Shown piece after piece: positions 45,395 through 54,016 of a stretch of 64,000 nt of DNA. The DNA is from Tetradesmus obliquus. Taxonomy: Eukaryota; Chlorophyta; Chlorophyceae; Sphaeropleales; Scenedesmaceae. The stretch lies in contig CP126206.1 in the NCBI GenBank assembly GCA_030272155.1, forward strand, positions 3,275,001 through 3,339,000, read 5' to 3'. The translations under genes and the position numbers were made by a program. Below the pieces are notes generated by a model. It ran no database searches. It was given only the letters and a program-made list of their open reading frames with translations, and was not told the DNA's origin. Every line of letters starts with the position of its first letter. The first letter of the stretch is position 1.

Positions 45395-45998
45395 GTTATA
45401 TGCAGAAGCCAGGAGGTGCAGGTGCTAGGGGCAGTGACATGGTCAGGCACTGCTGCAATGGACGTGCATGCCCCTGGTTGCGATTTTGTTGTTCAGAGGA
45501 CACTTTGCTGACAACATGGCACTTGCTGACAAAGAGGGTAGAGAGCAATAACATGTTATGGTGGTATGATTGTTTGCAGAGTCAGCCAGTGGGAGGCAGC
45601 AGTGCTGTGGCCCTCTGCAGAACAGCAGTGGGTGTCACTGCACACACTTGCTGCAGCTGTTTGTTCTGAACATGCTGAGTGCGCGTTGCTGCAGATGGAT
45701 GTCGCGTTGCTGTATTAGCCTTCCGTGTCATGTATTCATCGTTGCTGCAATGCGATTGCTGATGACTGACAACTCTCGCGCCAAACACAGAAGAGGAACA
45801 GAAGTGAGCTTGCTGTCTCTGCTCACCTTGATGCTGGTAGTGAACTTTGCAGGTGTCAATAATAGGAGATTTGCCGTATCTGTATGTGCCTCCGATCGAT
45901 CGACAGAAGCATGGGATGTCTCCCGCACGGCAGGCTGCAGCAGCAGAAGAAGCCAACGCCAGCAGCGTAGCACACGCCAGCAATACGCCAGCGGTCAT
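40838..45998 (-). CDS. Secreted PHB-depolymerase / feruloyl-esterase-like hydrolase
   Basis: Eight minus-strand exons read 45827-45998, 45221-45339, 44566-44590, 43927-44010, 43653-43690, 42845-42964, 41792-42017 and 40838-41190, in phase, giving 378 aa. A signal peptide (VLLACATLLALASSAAA) leads into a Cys-containing mature start. FPMWMHLHG is the oxyanion-strand HG element. FGNQAIFVYPQSTG and VDDVGFIDKV are typical of the esterase-PHB (LpqC) family. SGDS193AGG is the nucleophile elbow, VKD249PF the acid and DH327PWPG the histidine, so the catalytic triad is complete. The likely reaction is hydrolysis of ester bonds in an extracellular polymer or aromatic ester; the substrate is not predictable. 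Exon 3 is only 25 nt. The use of 43653 as the end of exon 5 is my choice, as it keeps the frame. Confidence 0.75.
41399..41700 (-). repeat. Exon copies near the 3' end of the esterase gene
   Basis: A copy of the last exon's 5' part (KHRAARNGCTQSNHAGP) lies at about 41399-41470. A copy of the catalytic-Asp segment (FVKIQGVKDPFISCDRDILVDG in part) with a GTGAGT donor lies at about 41584-41690. Confidence 0.75.
42075..42290 (-). repeat. Two copies of the nucleophile-elbow exon start (esterase gene)
   Basis: Segments encoding YLSGDSAGGMMVYVMLCQS and YLSGDSAGAMMVYVMLCQS lie at about 42216-42272 and 42075-42139. Each follows a (CTG)n-CAG acceptor on the minus strand. In the second the elbow reads GDSAGA. 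The complete exon is at 41792-42017. Confidence 0.8.
42478..42800 (-). repeat. Three copies of exon 6 3' part (esterase gene)
   Basis: Units encoding DDVGF-D-V-QDMPRRLNTVKKGQ-like sequence with GTGAG donors lie at about 42719-42800, 42589-42668 and 42478-42530, downstream in gene order of the complete exon at 42845-42964. Confidence 0.8.
44689..45170 (-). repeat. Four copies of exon 2 3' part (esterase gene)
   Basis: Units encoding KRFPMWMHLHGVFWASMGGI and GQQ with GTGCG-type donors lie near 45084-45160, 44949-45020, 44813-44886 and 44689-44755. Two adjacent units (about 45060-45170 and 45190-45290) are almost identical over more than 100 bp. Confidence 0.85.
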
Positions 45999-47544
45999 AT
46001 CTAACTTATAAGCGCTTGTATGTGTCAGCGTGATTTAGATTCCAGCTTCAGCTGTCACCAGGCTGAACGAGCAACGATTCTGCATGTTCACGCCTAGTTC
46101 CGGCTGCAGGAATCCGACATTATAATATCACAAAGACACAGGAATTATACCATATGCACCATACGGTCATTTGGAATGCCAAGGGGTTGTGTAACTTGCT
46201 GTTGCATGTGGGCGGGTAACACAAGGGAGCACCAGGGGCTGCCCCAACAGCAGGACTGCTTGAGAAGCAAGCATGCAACGCGCACAACCGAATTGACATA
46301 TCACAAATGGAGCATTGCACGTGCTGCAAGAGAGCAGGGAGGTGAGCCATCTACACAGTGAAGCACACACTACGAGCACACTCTGCACCCAACACCCTTG
46401 CTATGCGCAGACATCCTCATGCCAAGCAGCCCCCGCCCTCCCTGGAACAGAATGCAATAAAGGAACTCAAGAGGCAAGCAACCAAAGCAAGCGGAACCAC
46501 AACTGTGACAGTCAAACTGCCTGCAGGTTGGTCAAACTGCCAGCGACAGTTCAGGTAAGCGCACTGAGCGCACTTCACTGGAAACCTCACAGAGTAAGTT
46601 GCCCGCCTGTTGAAAGCATATGCAACAACATAGCAGCGGATACTAGTATACACGAGCGCGCATGAACCAGCACCCCAAAGTATAGCATGTGCGCAGTCAC
46701 AGACTTACAGATGCACACAGCCAGTACGGTACCGTACCGGTACCAGGATGCAACAGCAGTTTATAGTGCACACCTACAAGTGTCCCAACATGCAACAGCG
46801 GATTTAACAGCAGCGCTCTTACAGCTGCCAGCAGCAGGCGTTGCTGCTGCTGCTACGTGCTGCCACACTTTGTTGCCGAGGCCTTTCGAAGGCCGAGCTT
46901 CGCAACTGCCAGCCACTAGCGCAACAATGCTTGCACAACGTTGCTGCAAAAAGCGCGACTCAACTTCAAATGAGCAAAGGTCAAGAGGGACCTTGTGCGG
47001 ACAATTCCAGCAGAGATGCAAGTCTCAATGCAGGCAGCAATGCATTGCAGTACTGGTGCACTGCTTCGCAGTGTGCATAGCTACACCTGCAATGAGCTAC
47101 ATGAAGCATTACAGTGCTCCAAAAAAAGTCAGTCAGTGCACATGCAACGCATCCCTGCCATGCAGCGCGGGCGGATGCTATGCACCGCACACTGGCACTC
47201 CAAATGCAACACCATAGGCGTGCAGCTGAGCTGTGCGACGTCACTGCACAGACGGCGCCACCCAATGCTTGGTGTCACCCGGTGCGGTGTCACTGGGGAC
47301 AAGGTGTCACCGACAACATGGTGTCACCATAGTTCAGGCATACTGCAATGAAGTGAAGAGACTAGTGCACAGCGCCACACTGCAGGTGCCGACAATACGG
47401 ATCGACCTATTGGTGTCTGTTGCCTGGTCTGCTGCAGGATACACTCCAATGCCGTGTGCAGCACCCCAGGGGTGCATGCAGGGCATGCATGCCACACAAC
47501 AAGCTGTGCTTGAAGCTACACACAACAAAGCTGCAGCTCAGAAC
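45999..47544. other. Intergenic, no gene recognised
   Basis: This lies upstream of the esterase gene and beyond the 3' end of the 47.7 kb gene. Short features: a nested palindrome around 46727-46745 (GGTACCGTACCGGTACC) and GGTGTCACC repeats at 47270-47330. No coding unit is recognised. Confidence 0.5.
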
Positions 47545-47645
47545 ATGAGGTGTGCATTAAGCTTGATGAGGCCGTCCCTCAGCCCCTCACTCAACGCCTC
47601 AACAGCAGCAGCAGCAACAGCAGCGGCGTCCACATTGTCCCTACT
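47545..47645 (-). repeat. Second copy of the terminal exon 3' part, with stop (47.7 kb gene)
   Basis: It encodes AAVEALSEGLRDGLIKLNAH and LMF then TGA, parallel to AAVEALSAGLRDGSIQLDAH in the parent exon at 47753-47995. It lies 100 bp further in transcription direction. Confidence 0.75.
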
Positions 47646-47752
47646 GCTGCTGCTGCCTGACCCAGTTGCTGCTGCTGCTGCTCTGTGTCAGTGCTTCCAA
47701 ATGGCTGCAACCACAACCACAATTCTACAACAGGCTGCAGCTCACCACATGC

Positions 47753-48720
47753 TCAGAACATGAGGTGTGCATCAAGTTGGATGCTGCCATCCCTCAGCCC
47801 TGCACTCAACGCCTCAACAGCAGCAGCAGCAACAGCAGCAGCGTCTGCAGTGTTCTGCTGCTGCTCTGCCACAGCCTGGCACTGCACCCAATTGGGTGTC
47901 ACTTTCTTGACGTCGCTACCAGCCAGGCTCAAGTCGACATCAATGGTACCGAATGCTGTTTGTACTGGCAGCGTGCGGTGCGGCAGGTAGCATTGCTCTG
48001 AAGGGGTTGCTGTGATGTGTGTGGCGGGTGTGTACTGCAATGTTTAAGGAGGTAGCGGCAGCAGCAACAGCAGGACAGCAGCAGCAGCAGGTTGTGATGG
48101 TGAGCAGGCGGCATGCTACGAGCACTGTTCCCTGTGGGTAGCACTGCTGTGAGAACATGCAGTGCTGTGTGTGGCTGGCTTATACTGCGCAAGCCAGTGA
48201 CACAAACAGCACAACAAAATCAAGAAGATAACGCGGCGAGTTGTCACCTGCAGCAGTGCTGCCGCTACGTCATCGCCGTCTTCTGGCTTGCAGGTTATGG
48301 TGAGGTACGTCAGCGGCTGGCCTTCCGCATCAGTGGCCTGCAAGCAAGCCAAAAACAGCGGAAACACATCAGCGGTGCAGGCAGTGCACACAGAAGTCAC
48401 ACAACTGCGGACAGCCACGCCCAGCCGTGTGCTGTGTTCCTGCCACGAAAATTGTGCATCCAAGGCCGATATGTGGGTGCCCGAGTTTTTTTTATGTCAC
48501 AAGCAACTCTGGTGCAACACATGACGACACTGCAGCACATGGGGCACTAATAATGATGCTGCAGCGGACAAAGTAACAACACAGGGGGCGCTCGAGGTCA
48601 CTCAACTGCGCCTCTGGCGTGCACAATTGGACTGCTGACGCTGCTGCTGCTGTTCACCTGCAACACCACAATCCTCTGTTGCTGTTGCTGCTGCTGTGTC
48701 CACCAGGGATACCATATTGC

Positions 48721-48771
<51 letters not shown>

Positions 48772-48853
48772 CACCTGTGTGATCACAATCTTGCCCAGCG
48801 AGCGCGGCTGCAGGATCTCACATATGTGGTGGAAGTCCGCCTGCATTTGCACA

Positions 48854-48886
<33 letters not shown>

Positions 48887-49909
48887 TCATCAGCTGAAGA
48901 CTGCCAGTGCTGTACTTTTGCCAACACCAGCTGCACCAACATGCAGCAAATGACACTGCAGCACAGCAAACCAGCAGCTGGTGAATTGCAGCTGCTGGTG
49001 CTGCCGCCTGGTGCTTGTAAATGTGCCACTTTTCCTGCTGAAGCTGCCATAGCATTGTAAAACAGCAGCAGCGGCGGCTTCAAATGATCACCTGCAAGCT
49101 TTGAAGGCTTTGAAAGCTGCGTGTCATTCCTGCAAGCACTATGTTGCAGCAACGCCACTCCTGCTACTGTTGCTGTTGCAGTGTTCGCGGTTGCCGTGCA
49201 CAAGGACTGTCACAGCTGCAACCAGCACAGGCCGATCGCGGTGGCCACACTGAACCGCAGCTCAAACCACAAACCACACTGCTCACCTTGCCCCTGGTGT
49301 CCCAGGATGCGGTCAGCTTTGTGACACGGTCCCACAGCACATACGGCAGCAGCGCCTGCACATAAACATAACACAGTGGGCTGCACTGGTATGCATGCAG
49401 GGTCAGAGTGTGTGATGATTGCAACACCATCAAGCGTTAGAAGCGAGCTGTGCAACAGCATGCTCTGTTTTGGCAGGTGAAGTAAAACCGGACAGCACAA
49501 GCATCTCTTACAAACATGAAAGCAATGTCAGCATTGGCTCAATGACTGCAGCGCCGCGTCTGTTGAACCTGTTCATGATTATTCATCAAATCGTTACAAC
49601 AGATAAGTAACGTATGACATCACCTTGCTGGCTTGAGTGATCTCTGTCCTTGCATGCAAGTCCTGCAAAGGAACAGCAGCAGAGGATGTGACCATTGTGC
49701 GCACTACTGCACAGAGCAGTGCTGGCTGATCCCTGCAGGTCAGAGTGCTGAAATGCTCACCTGCTGCGTTGACTGGACAGCGAGGCATTTGACGCTTCTG
49801 CTGCGTTGTGCCCGGATCGCAAGGGGTGGCAGGCTGCTGCTGCTTGCAGCACAACTGCCACAGCACCTCAGCTGCTGGTGAAGCATGATGGCCAGCTTTT
49901 GTGCGTGCT
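47753..49909 (-). CDS. Unrecognised gene, 3' six exons
   Basis: Minus-strand exons in consistent phase read 49761-49909, 49624-49662, 49287-49355, 48775-48840, 48248-48337 and 47753-47995, with stop TGA at 47753-47755. The peptide includes AQKLAIMLHQQLRCCGSC, DLHARTEITQASK, ALLPYVLWDRVTKLTASWDT and FHHICEILQPRSLGKIVITQ. It continues with GQPLTYLTITCKPEDGDD, TAFGTIDVDLSLAGSDVKK and a C-terminal Ala-rich helix ending LDAHLMF. I do not recognise a family. The alternation of helical and strand-like pieces suggests a soluble globular protein. The 5' exons are not resolved. A candidate segment (VTDNTAPGLPLTTKEQKAVS) lies near 50380-50460 but could not be joined in phase. The acceptor of the last exon (TTCAGAG) is unusual. 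Confidence 0.45.
48719..48772 (+). repeat. (CTG)n run antisense to its host gene
   Basis: About 17 CTG units on the + strand lie inside an intron of the minus-strand gene. In this case the run is CAG in the sense direction, an exception to the usual sense-CTG pattern. Confidence 0.9.
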
Positions 49910-50853
49910 CTAATACGTAAAACAAAAAGCAACGTCCACAGACTGATACCCGGCGTTTCGCGAGCTGTACACAGACAGGCAGGGACTGACAGACTTCGCG
50001 GCAAGGACTGACGAGTAGAATGACTGGTCAAGGAGGGTTCCGGACAGGAGCATAGTGCCAATCAAGTTTTGCAACATGCTTCCGTTGCTGATCAAGGTGT
50101 TGCTCAGCAAGAGTCGCACACCCTGGCGGACCTTGGACCTGTTACGGAACTGTTGCAACAAGTCAGTATTTGATTGGTACAACGTGCAAGCAGGTCAATC
50201 ATTGCAGGTCAATCATTTCATGCAACATAATGCGTACTCACTAGCAAGAAGGGGCCCCCCAGGACCAGCATGGCTACTTCAACTTCAATGTTGTGGTGCT
50301 GCTGCTCCTCCTACTTGTTCTAGTTTTACCTGCATTCAAAACAAAACCTGGTCAGTGCCGCCCTCAGTAGCCACGATGGCCTGGGGGGCAACGGCACTGA
50401 CGGCCTTCTGCTCCTTTGTAGTCAGAGGTAGTCCTGGTGCTGTGTTGTCAGTAACATCCTCAGTCTGTCACGTCCAGCAGAGGCGTTTAAAGAAGACACT
50501 GATGCGTCACAAATTGTGCACAGAATCTGCTAGTCAGCATGAAAAGCCCCTTGAGACGCAAGACACCATCGAGCGTTCTCAGCGGCAGTGAGCGAGTGCT
50601 GCTTTGCTGCACACAGGCCCATTGATAAGGTTGGCTCAAATCCATTGTAGCTGCAGCTGCCGACCCCCGAGTTTTCTACACATCTCAGTCCTGCGTTACC
50701 CCCTGTCACCACTGCTGCGCCTTGTCCTTTATTGCTTACAAACAAAGAGCAGCAGCAGCACGTTTGCACAGTGCTTGGCTGGGCGTCAAATGTTTGAACG
50801 CACTGTCACAGTGTCACACTGGCTGTGACAGCCAATGCAGCCAGTGCAGCAGC
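49910..50853. other. Unresolved: possible 5' exons of the 47.7 kb gene
   Basis: Reading frames on both strands are open but no domain is recognised. The best coding-like piece is on the minus strand around 50340-50470 (TTKEQKAVSAVAPQAIVATE). A start codon and promoter for the 47.7 kb gene should lie here. Confidence 0.35.
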
Positions 50854-51240
50854 TCACTCCTGCATCTCCCCCTCCCCCTCCTCGCCTTCTGCTGCTGCCT
50901 CCTGCCCTTCCTCCTCCTGTTCTGCAGCAGTGGCCTCAAACAAGTCATGGCCCCACTTCCTGCCGCCACCTGCAGACCCTACTGCTGCTGCACCTCTGGC
51001 CCTGCTGCTGCTGCTGCTGCTGCTGCTGCCGAAGGCACCTGGGGCCAATAACAGCAGCGGGAGGGGTGGCAGGGGACGGGGAAGGGCAGCAGCAGCATGC
51101 AAGACGAGTGGCAGCATCTCACTCCTGCATCTCCCCCTCCCCTTCCTCGCCTTCTGCTGCTGCTGCTGCTGCCTCCTGCCTCTCCTGCTCTGCTGCAGCA
51201 GCCTCAAACAAACAAATTGTGGCCCTACTTTCTGCTGCAG
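50854..51240 (-). repeat. Two extra copies of the terminal exon (Barentsz-like gene)
   Basis: At 50854-50990 a copy encodes GGGRKWGHDLFEATAAEQ plus the acidic tail EGEEGEGEMQE and a TGA. At about 51119-51240 a diverged copy lies in a shifted frame relative to the motif. Both follow the constitutive last exon in transcription direction. The TGA of each sits inside a GTGAG(C/A) context, so it could also be a donor. Confidence 0.75.
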
Positions 51241-51272
51241 CCTGCCGGCCCGGCTGCTGCTTGACCTGTGTC

Positions 51273-51316
<44 letters not shown>

Positions 51317-51404
51317 AGAAGCCACCTGGGGCCAATGACAGCAACAGGAGGGGTGGAAAGGGACAGGGAAGGACTGCAGCAGCATGCACTATGTGCCCAG
51401 CATC

Positions 51405-53597
51405 TCACTCCTGCATCTCCCCCTCCCCCTCCTCGCCTTCTGCTGCTGCTGCTGCTGCCTCCTGCACCTCCTCCTCCTGCTCTGCTGCAGTGGCCTCAAA
51501 CAAGTCGTGGCCCCACTTCCTGCCGCCTGTAATTCCCGCTGCTGCTGCGCCCCTGCCCCTGCCCCGGCCTCGGAAGCTGCCCGGTCTGCTGTATGGCTCG
51601 TACCTGGCAGCAGCAGCAGCAGCAGCATCGGGAGATTGATGTCAGGCTGTGAGTCAACATAAATGAAAACAGTTTTGTTGTGCATTCCAAACCGCCACAG
51701 ATTCGCTGCAGGAAGAGCAGTTGCAGCGGCAAATGGCAGCAGTAGCAGCAGCTGCTGTTGCAGGACACTACAGCATGCTGCTCTGCACTAAAAGCTTTCC
51801 AAGCACACGAATTGCGTAGATGCTGTGGAACGTACAAAGGACAACTAGGGCAGCCGGAGCAGCTGTGGAAGGTGCTGACGGCACAGCAGTACATCTGGTA
51901 AATCTTTGCTGCTCTTGGTGGCTTGCTTGCCTCGCGACACTGGCTATGACAACAACCAGCAGCTGCATGGCCCCATAAGGCTGCAAATACTCTGAAAGAC
52001 ATGTTACAGTACTGGAATTGACATTTGATAAGTTAAGTTTCACAGATAGCCGCCGCGCACCTCCTGCCCCTGCCGCCGCATGGCTCCTCATCCCTGTGGT
52101 CATGCTCGTCATAGTAGGCGGGCTTGCGCGGCCTGGCAGCGGCAGCAGCGGAAGCAGAAGCATGTTGACTTCAGTTCATGTGCATGTGCAGTTTGTGCAG
52201 CCCTCAAATACACACCAGCTGTCAAACACCAGCAATGCACGTCACCCGTAACGCAGTGCTCCCTTTATAGACCATATACTTGTTGATATGAGAACAGCTG
52301 AACGAGTCGTGTGCGAGCCCATATGCAGCACGTGCACCTGCGCAGATTGCATGCTGCTGCTCACCCCTCCTCATCCTCAGGCCGGTAGCCCTGCTGCTGC
52401 ATGTCCATGCGCCCGCCGCCGCGCCGCATGTCATACGGCCCACCGCGGCCGCCGCGCCCGCCACGCCGATCGCTAAACCCTGGAGCCCCGTAGCCGTCTT
52501 CCTCCGCAGGGCCCAGCCGGTCAAAGATCCCGCCCGATCGCCGCTGCGGCCCGCCGGCCCGGCGGCCGCCGCCGTAGCCGTCATCGTCATAACCGCCGCC
52601 ACCGCCGTTGTTAGATCTGTTATAACGGTCCCTGCCGCCACCCCCGTAGCCGCCGCCCCTGCCGCCGTAGCGCTGCTGCCGCTGCTGGCTGCCGTTGTCT
52701 TGTGCCACTTCTTCCCACCCTTCCTCATCTGTTACAATGGCTGTGCCTGCTGCGGCTGCTGCTCCGCGGCGGCGGGGGCCTCCGATGCTGCCATAGCCGC
52801 CTGCTGGCTGCTGCCCGCGCTCCCAGCGCTGGCCCTGCTGCGGCATGCGGCTCCCTGCAGGGGAGGGCATGTAAACAAATGTAACATCTACTGATTGACG
52901 ATGCAAACGACCACTGCTAACAGCAGCTGGCACGAGTGCCAGATGGTTGAGTGAACCTAGAACTGCAGGGTTTATTTTGCTGTGTCGCTGGCGCATTCTG
53001 TCTGCTGGCAGACATTGCAGAATCAGCCGGCCACCTGGCGTACGAAGCTGCCTTGGGTGCAGGCGCGCGCAGGTGCATGGTGTTTCAAGCTGGGCGATGT
53101 GTTGTTGAATCCAATCATAATTGCTGGCATGCGCAGCTGCTGCTGTTGCCGATGCTGCTGCCTCTGCTGCTGCTGCTGTTGTTGACACACCAGCTTAGCG
53201 TACCTTGCTGGCGATGGCCCGGTGGTGGTCCGTCTCTGTCATCATGCTGCACAGTATGAAACGAACATATGACATTCAGATCATTTACAGAAGACAAAAT
53301 GGAAGGCACAGCAATGCGTGACAGCAGGCACCCCTCTGCTGCTGCTGCTGCATGTGGCAGTGACCCTGCACACTCTTTTTCCAGCTGTGTCCCACTGCAG
53401 CTCACCTGCCAGTAGCTGCCACCGTCCCTGGGTGGAGCACGGTCCGCCTCCCGCTCTGTGCGGCCCCTTTGCTGCCTTGGGGCAGCATCTCGCTGCTCTC
53501 GCTCTGGCCTGCTGCTCCTGCTGCCTCCTGCTGCCCTCCTGGGCTTGCTTTGCGTGGCGATCAGGTCATCTAAGCTTTTATCCAGTTTCGCCGACAT
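51405..53597 (-). CDS. Barentsz/CASC3 (MLN51)-like exon-junction-complex protein
   Basis: Five minus-strand exons read 53406-53597, 53204-53246, 52365-52854, 52061-52132 and 51405-51603. Lengths sum to 996 nt, 331 aa. Residues 5-13 (LDKSLDDLI) resemble the UAP56-binding motif of ALY/UIF-type export adaptors. The middle is RGG/GGY-rich, as in RNA-binding proteins. PRKPAYYDEHDHRDE (243-257) matches the Btz element P(R/K)G-F-(F/Y)-x-EHDDR. GGRKWGHDLFEATAAEQ (292-308) matches the second Btz element W-x-HDxF..EQ. Both elements in order define the eIF4A3-binding Btz/SELOR domain of the exon junction complex, acting in nucleus and cytoplasm. An earlier YWQHDDRDGP could be a second, partial HDDR element. 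The exon 3 donor overlaps an in-frame TGA, so intron retention would give a 242-aa form without the Btz core. Confidence 0.65.
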
Positions 53598-54016
53598 TTT
53601 GTGTATGGTGTGTTGTGAGTGTGCTGCGAATCACGGATAAGAACGTGCGTGCTCAACAAAGCCTTGCGTGTAGATGCTGCTGGTGCTGCAAGGGCCAAAC
53701 GCATGAATGATGAACCAATCGTAAGTTCACCAAAAATAACCTTGAACAGAGACGGCAGACTCAAGTCAGTAGTCACACAACGGCAGAATCATAGAACCCG
53801 CCACAACTGTCATGACACCTGAACGTGCTTGAACGCTGGAGTAAAGAGCTTGCGAGGCTCGCCAGGCACTTTAAACGATTCACCTGTGTCTAATAAAGCT
53901 TCAGGTGTGCACAACGCTTACGCAAGTCACGTCTGCCATCATCTATCTGCTCAAGTTCCTGCAGCAGCAGGGCATCTGCAAGTGTTGCACTAGCTCCCGT
54001 GTTGCGCTTCATCGAC
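53598..54016. promoter_or_regulatory. Putative bidirectional promoter (Barentsz-like / DZIP1-like)
   Basis: About 420 bp separates the ATG of the minus-strand Barentsz-like gene (53595-53597) and the ATG of the plus-strand DZIP1-like gene (54017). No TATA-like element stands out. The DZIP1 exon could extend upstream of 54017 in frame, so the region may be partly transcribed. Confidence 0.4.

Noticed and set aside
50055-50591. 178-codon plus-strand ORF
   Set aside because: The opposite strand gives better coding-like peptides and belongs to a minus-strand gene neighbourhood. The ORF has no recognisable motif.
52361-53188. A stand-alone 275-aa glycine-rich RNA-binding protein
   Set aside because: The open frame crosses an acceptor at 52854. 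Joining to 53204-53246 and 53406-53597 gives matching phases, and a donor overlaps its stop. It is an internal exon of the Barentsz-like gene, though the retained-intron form could exist.
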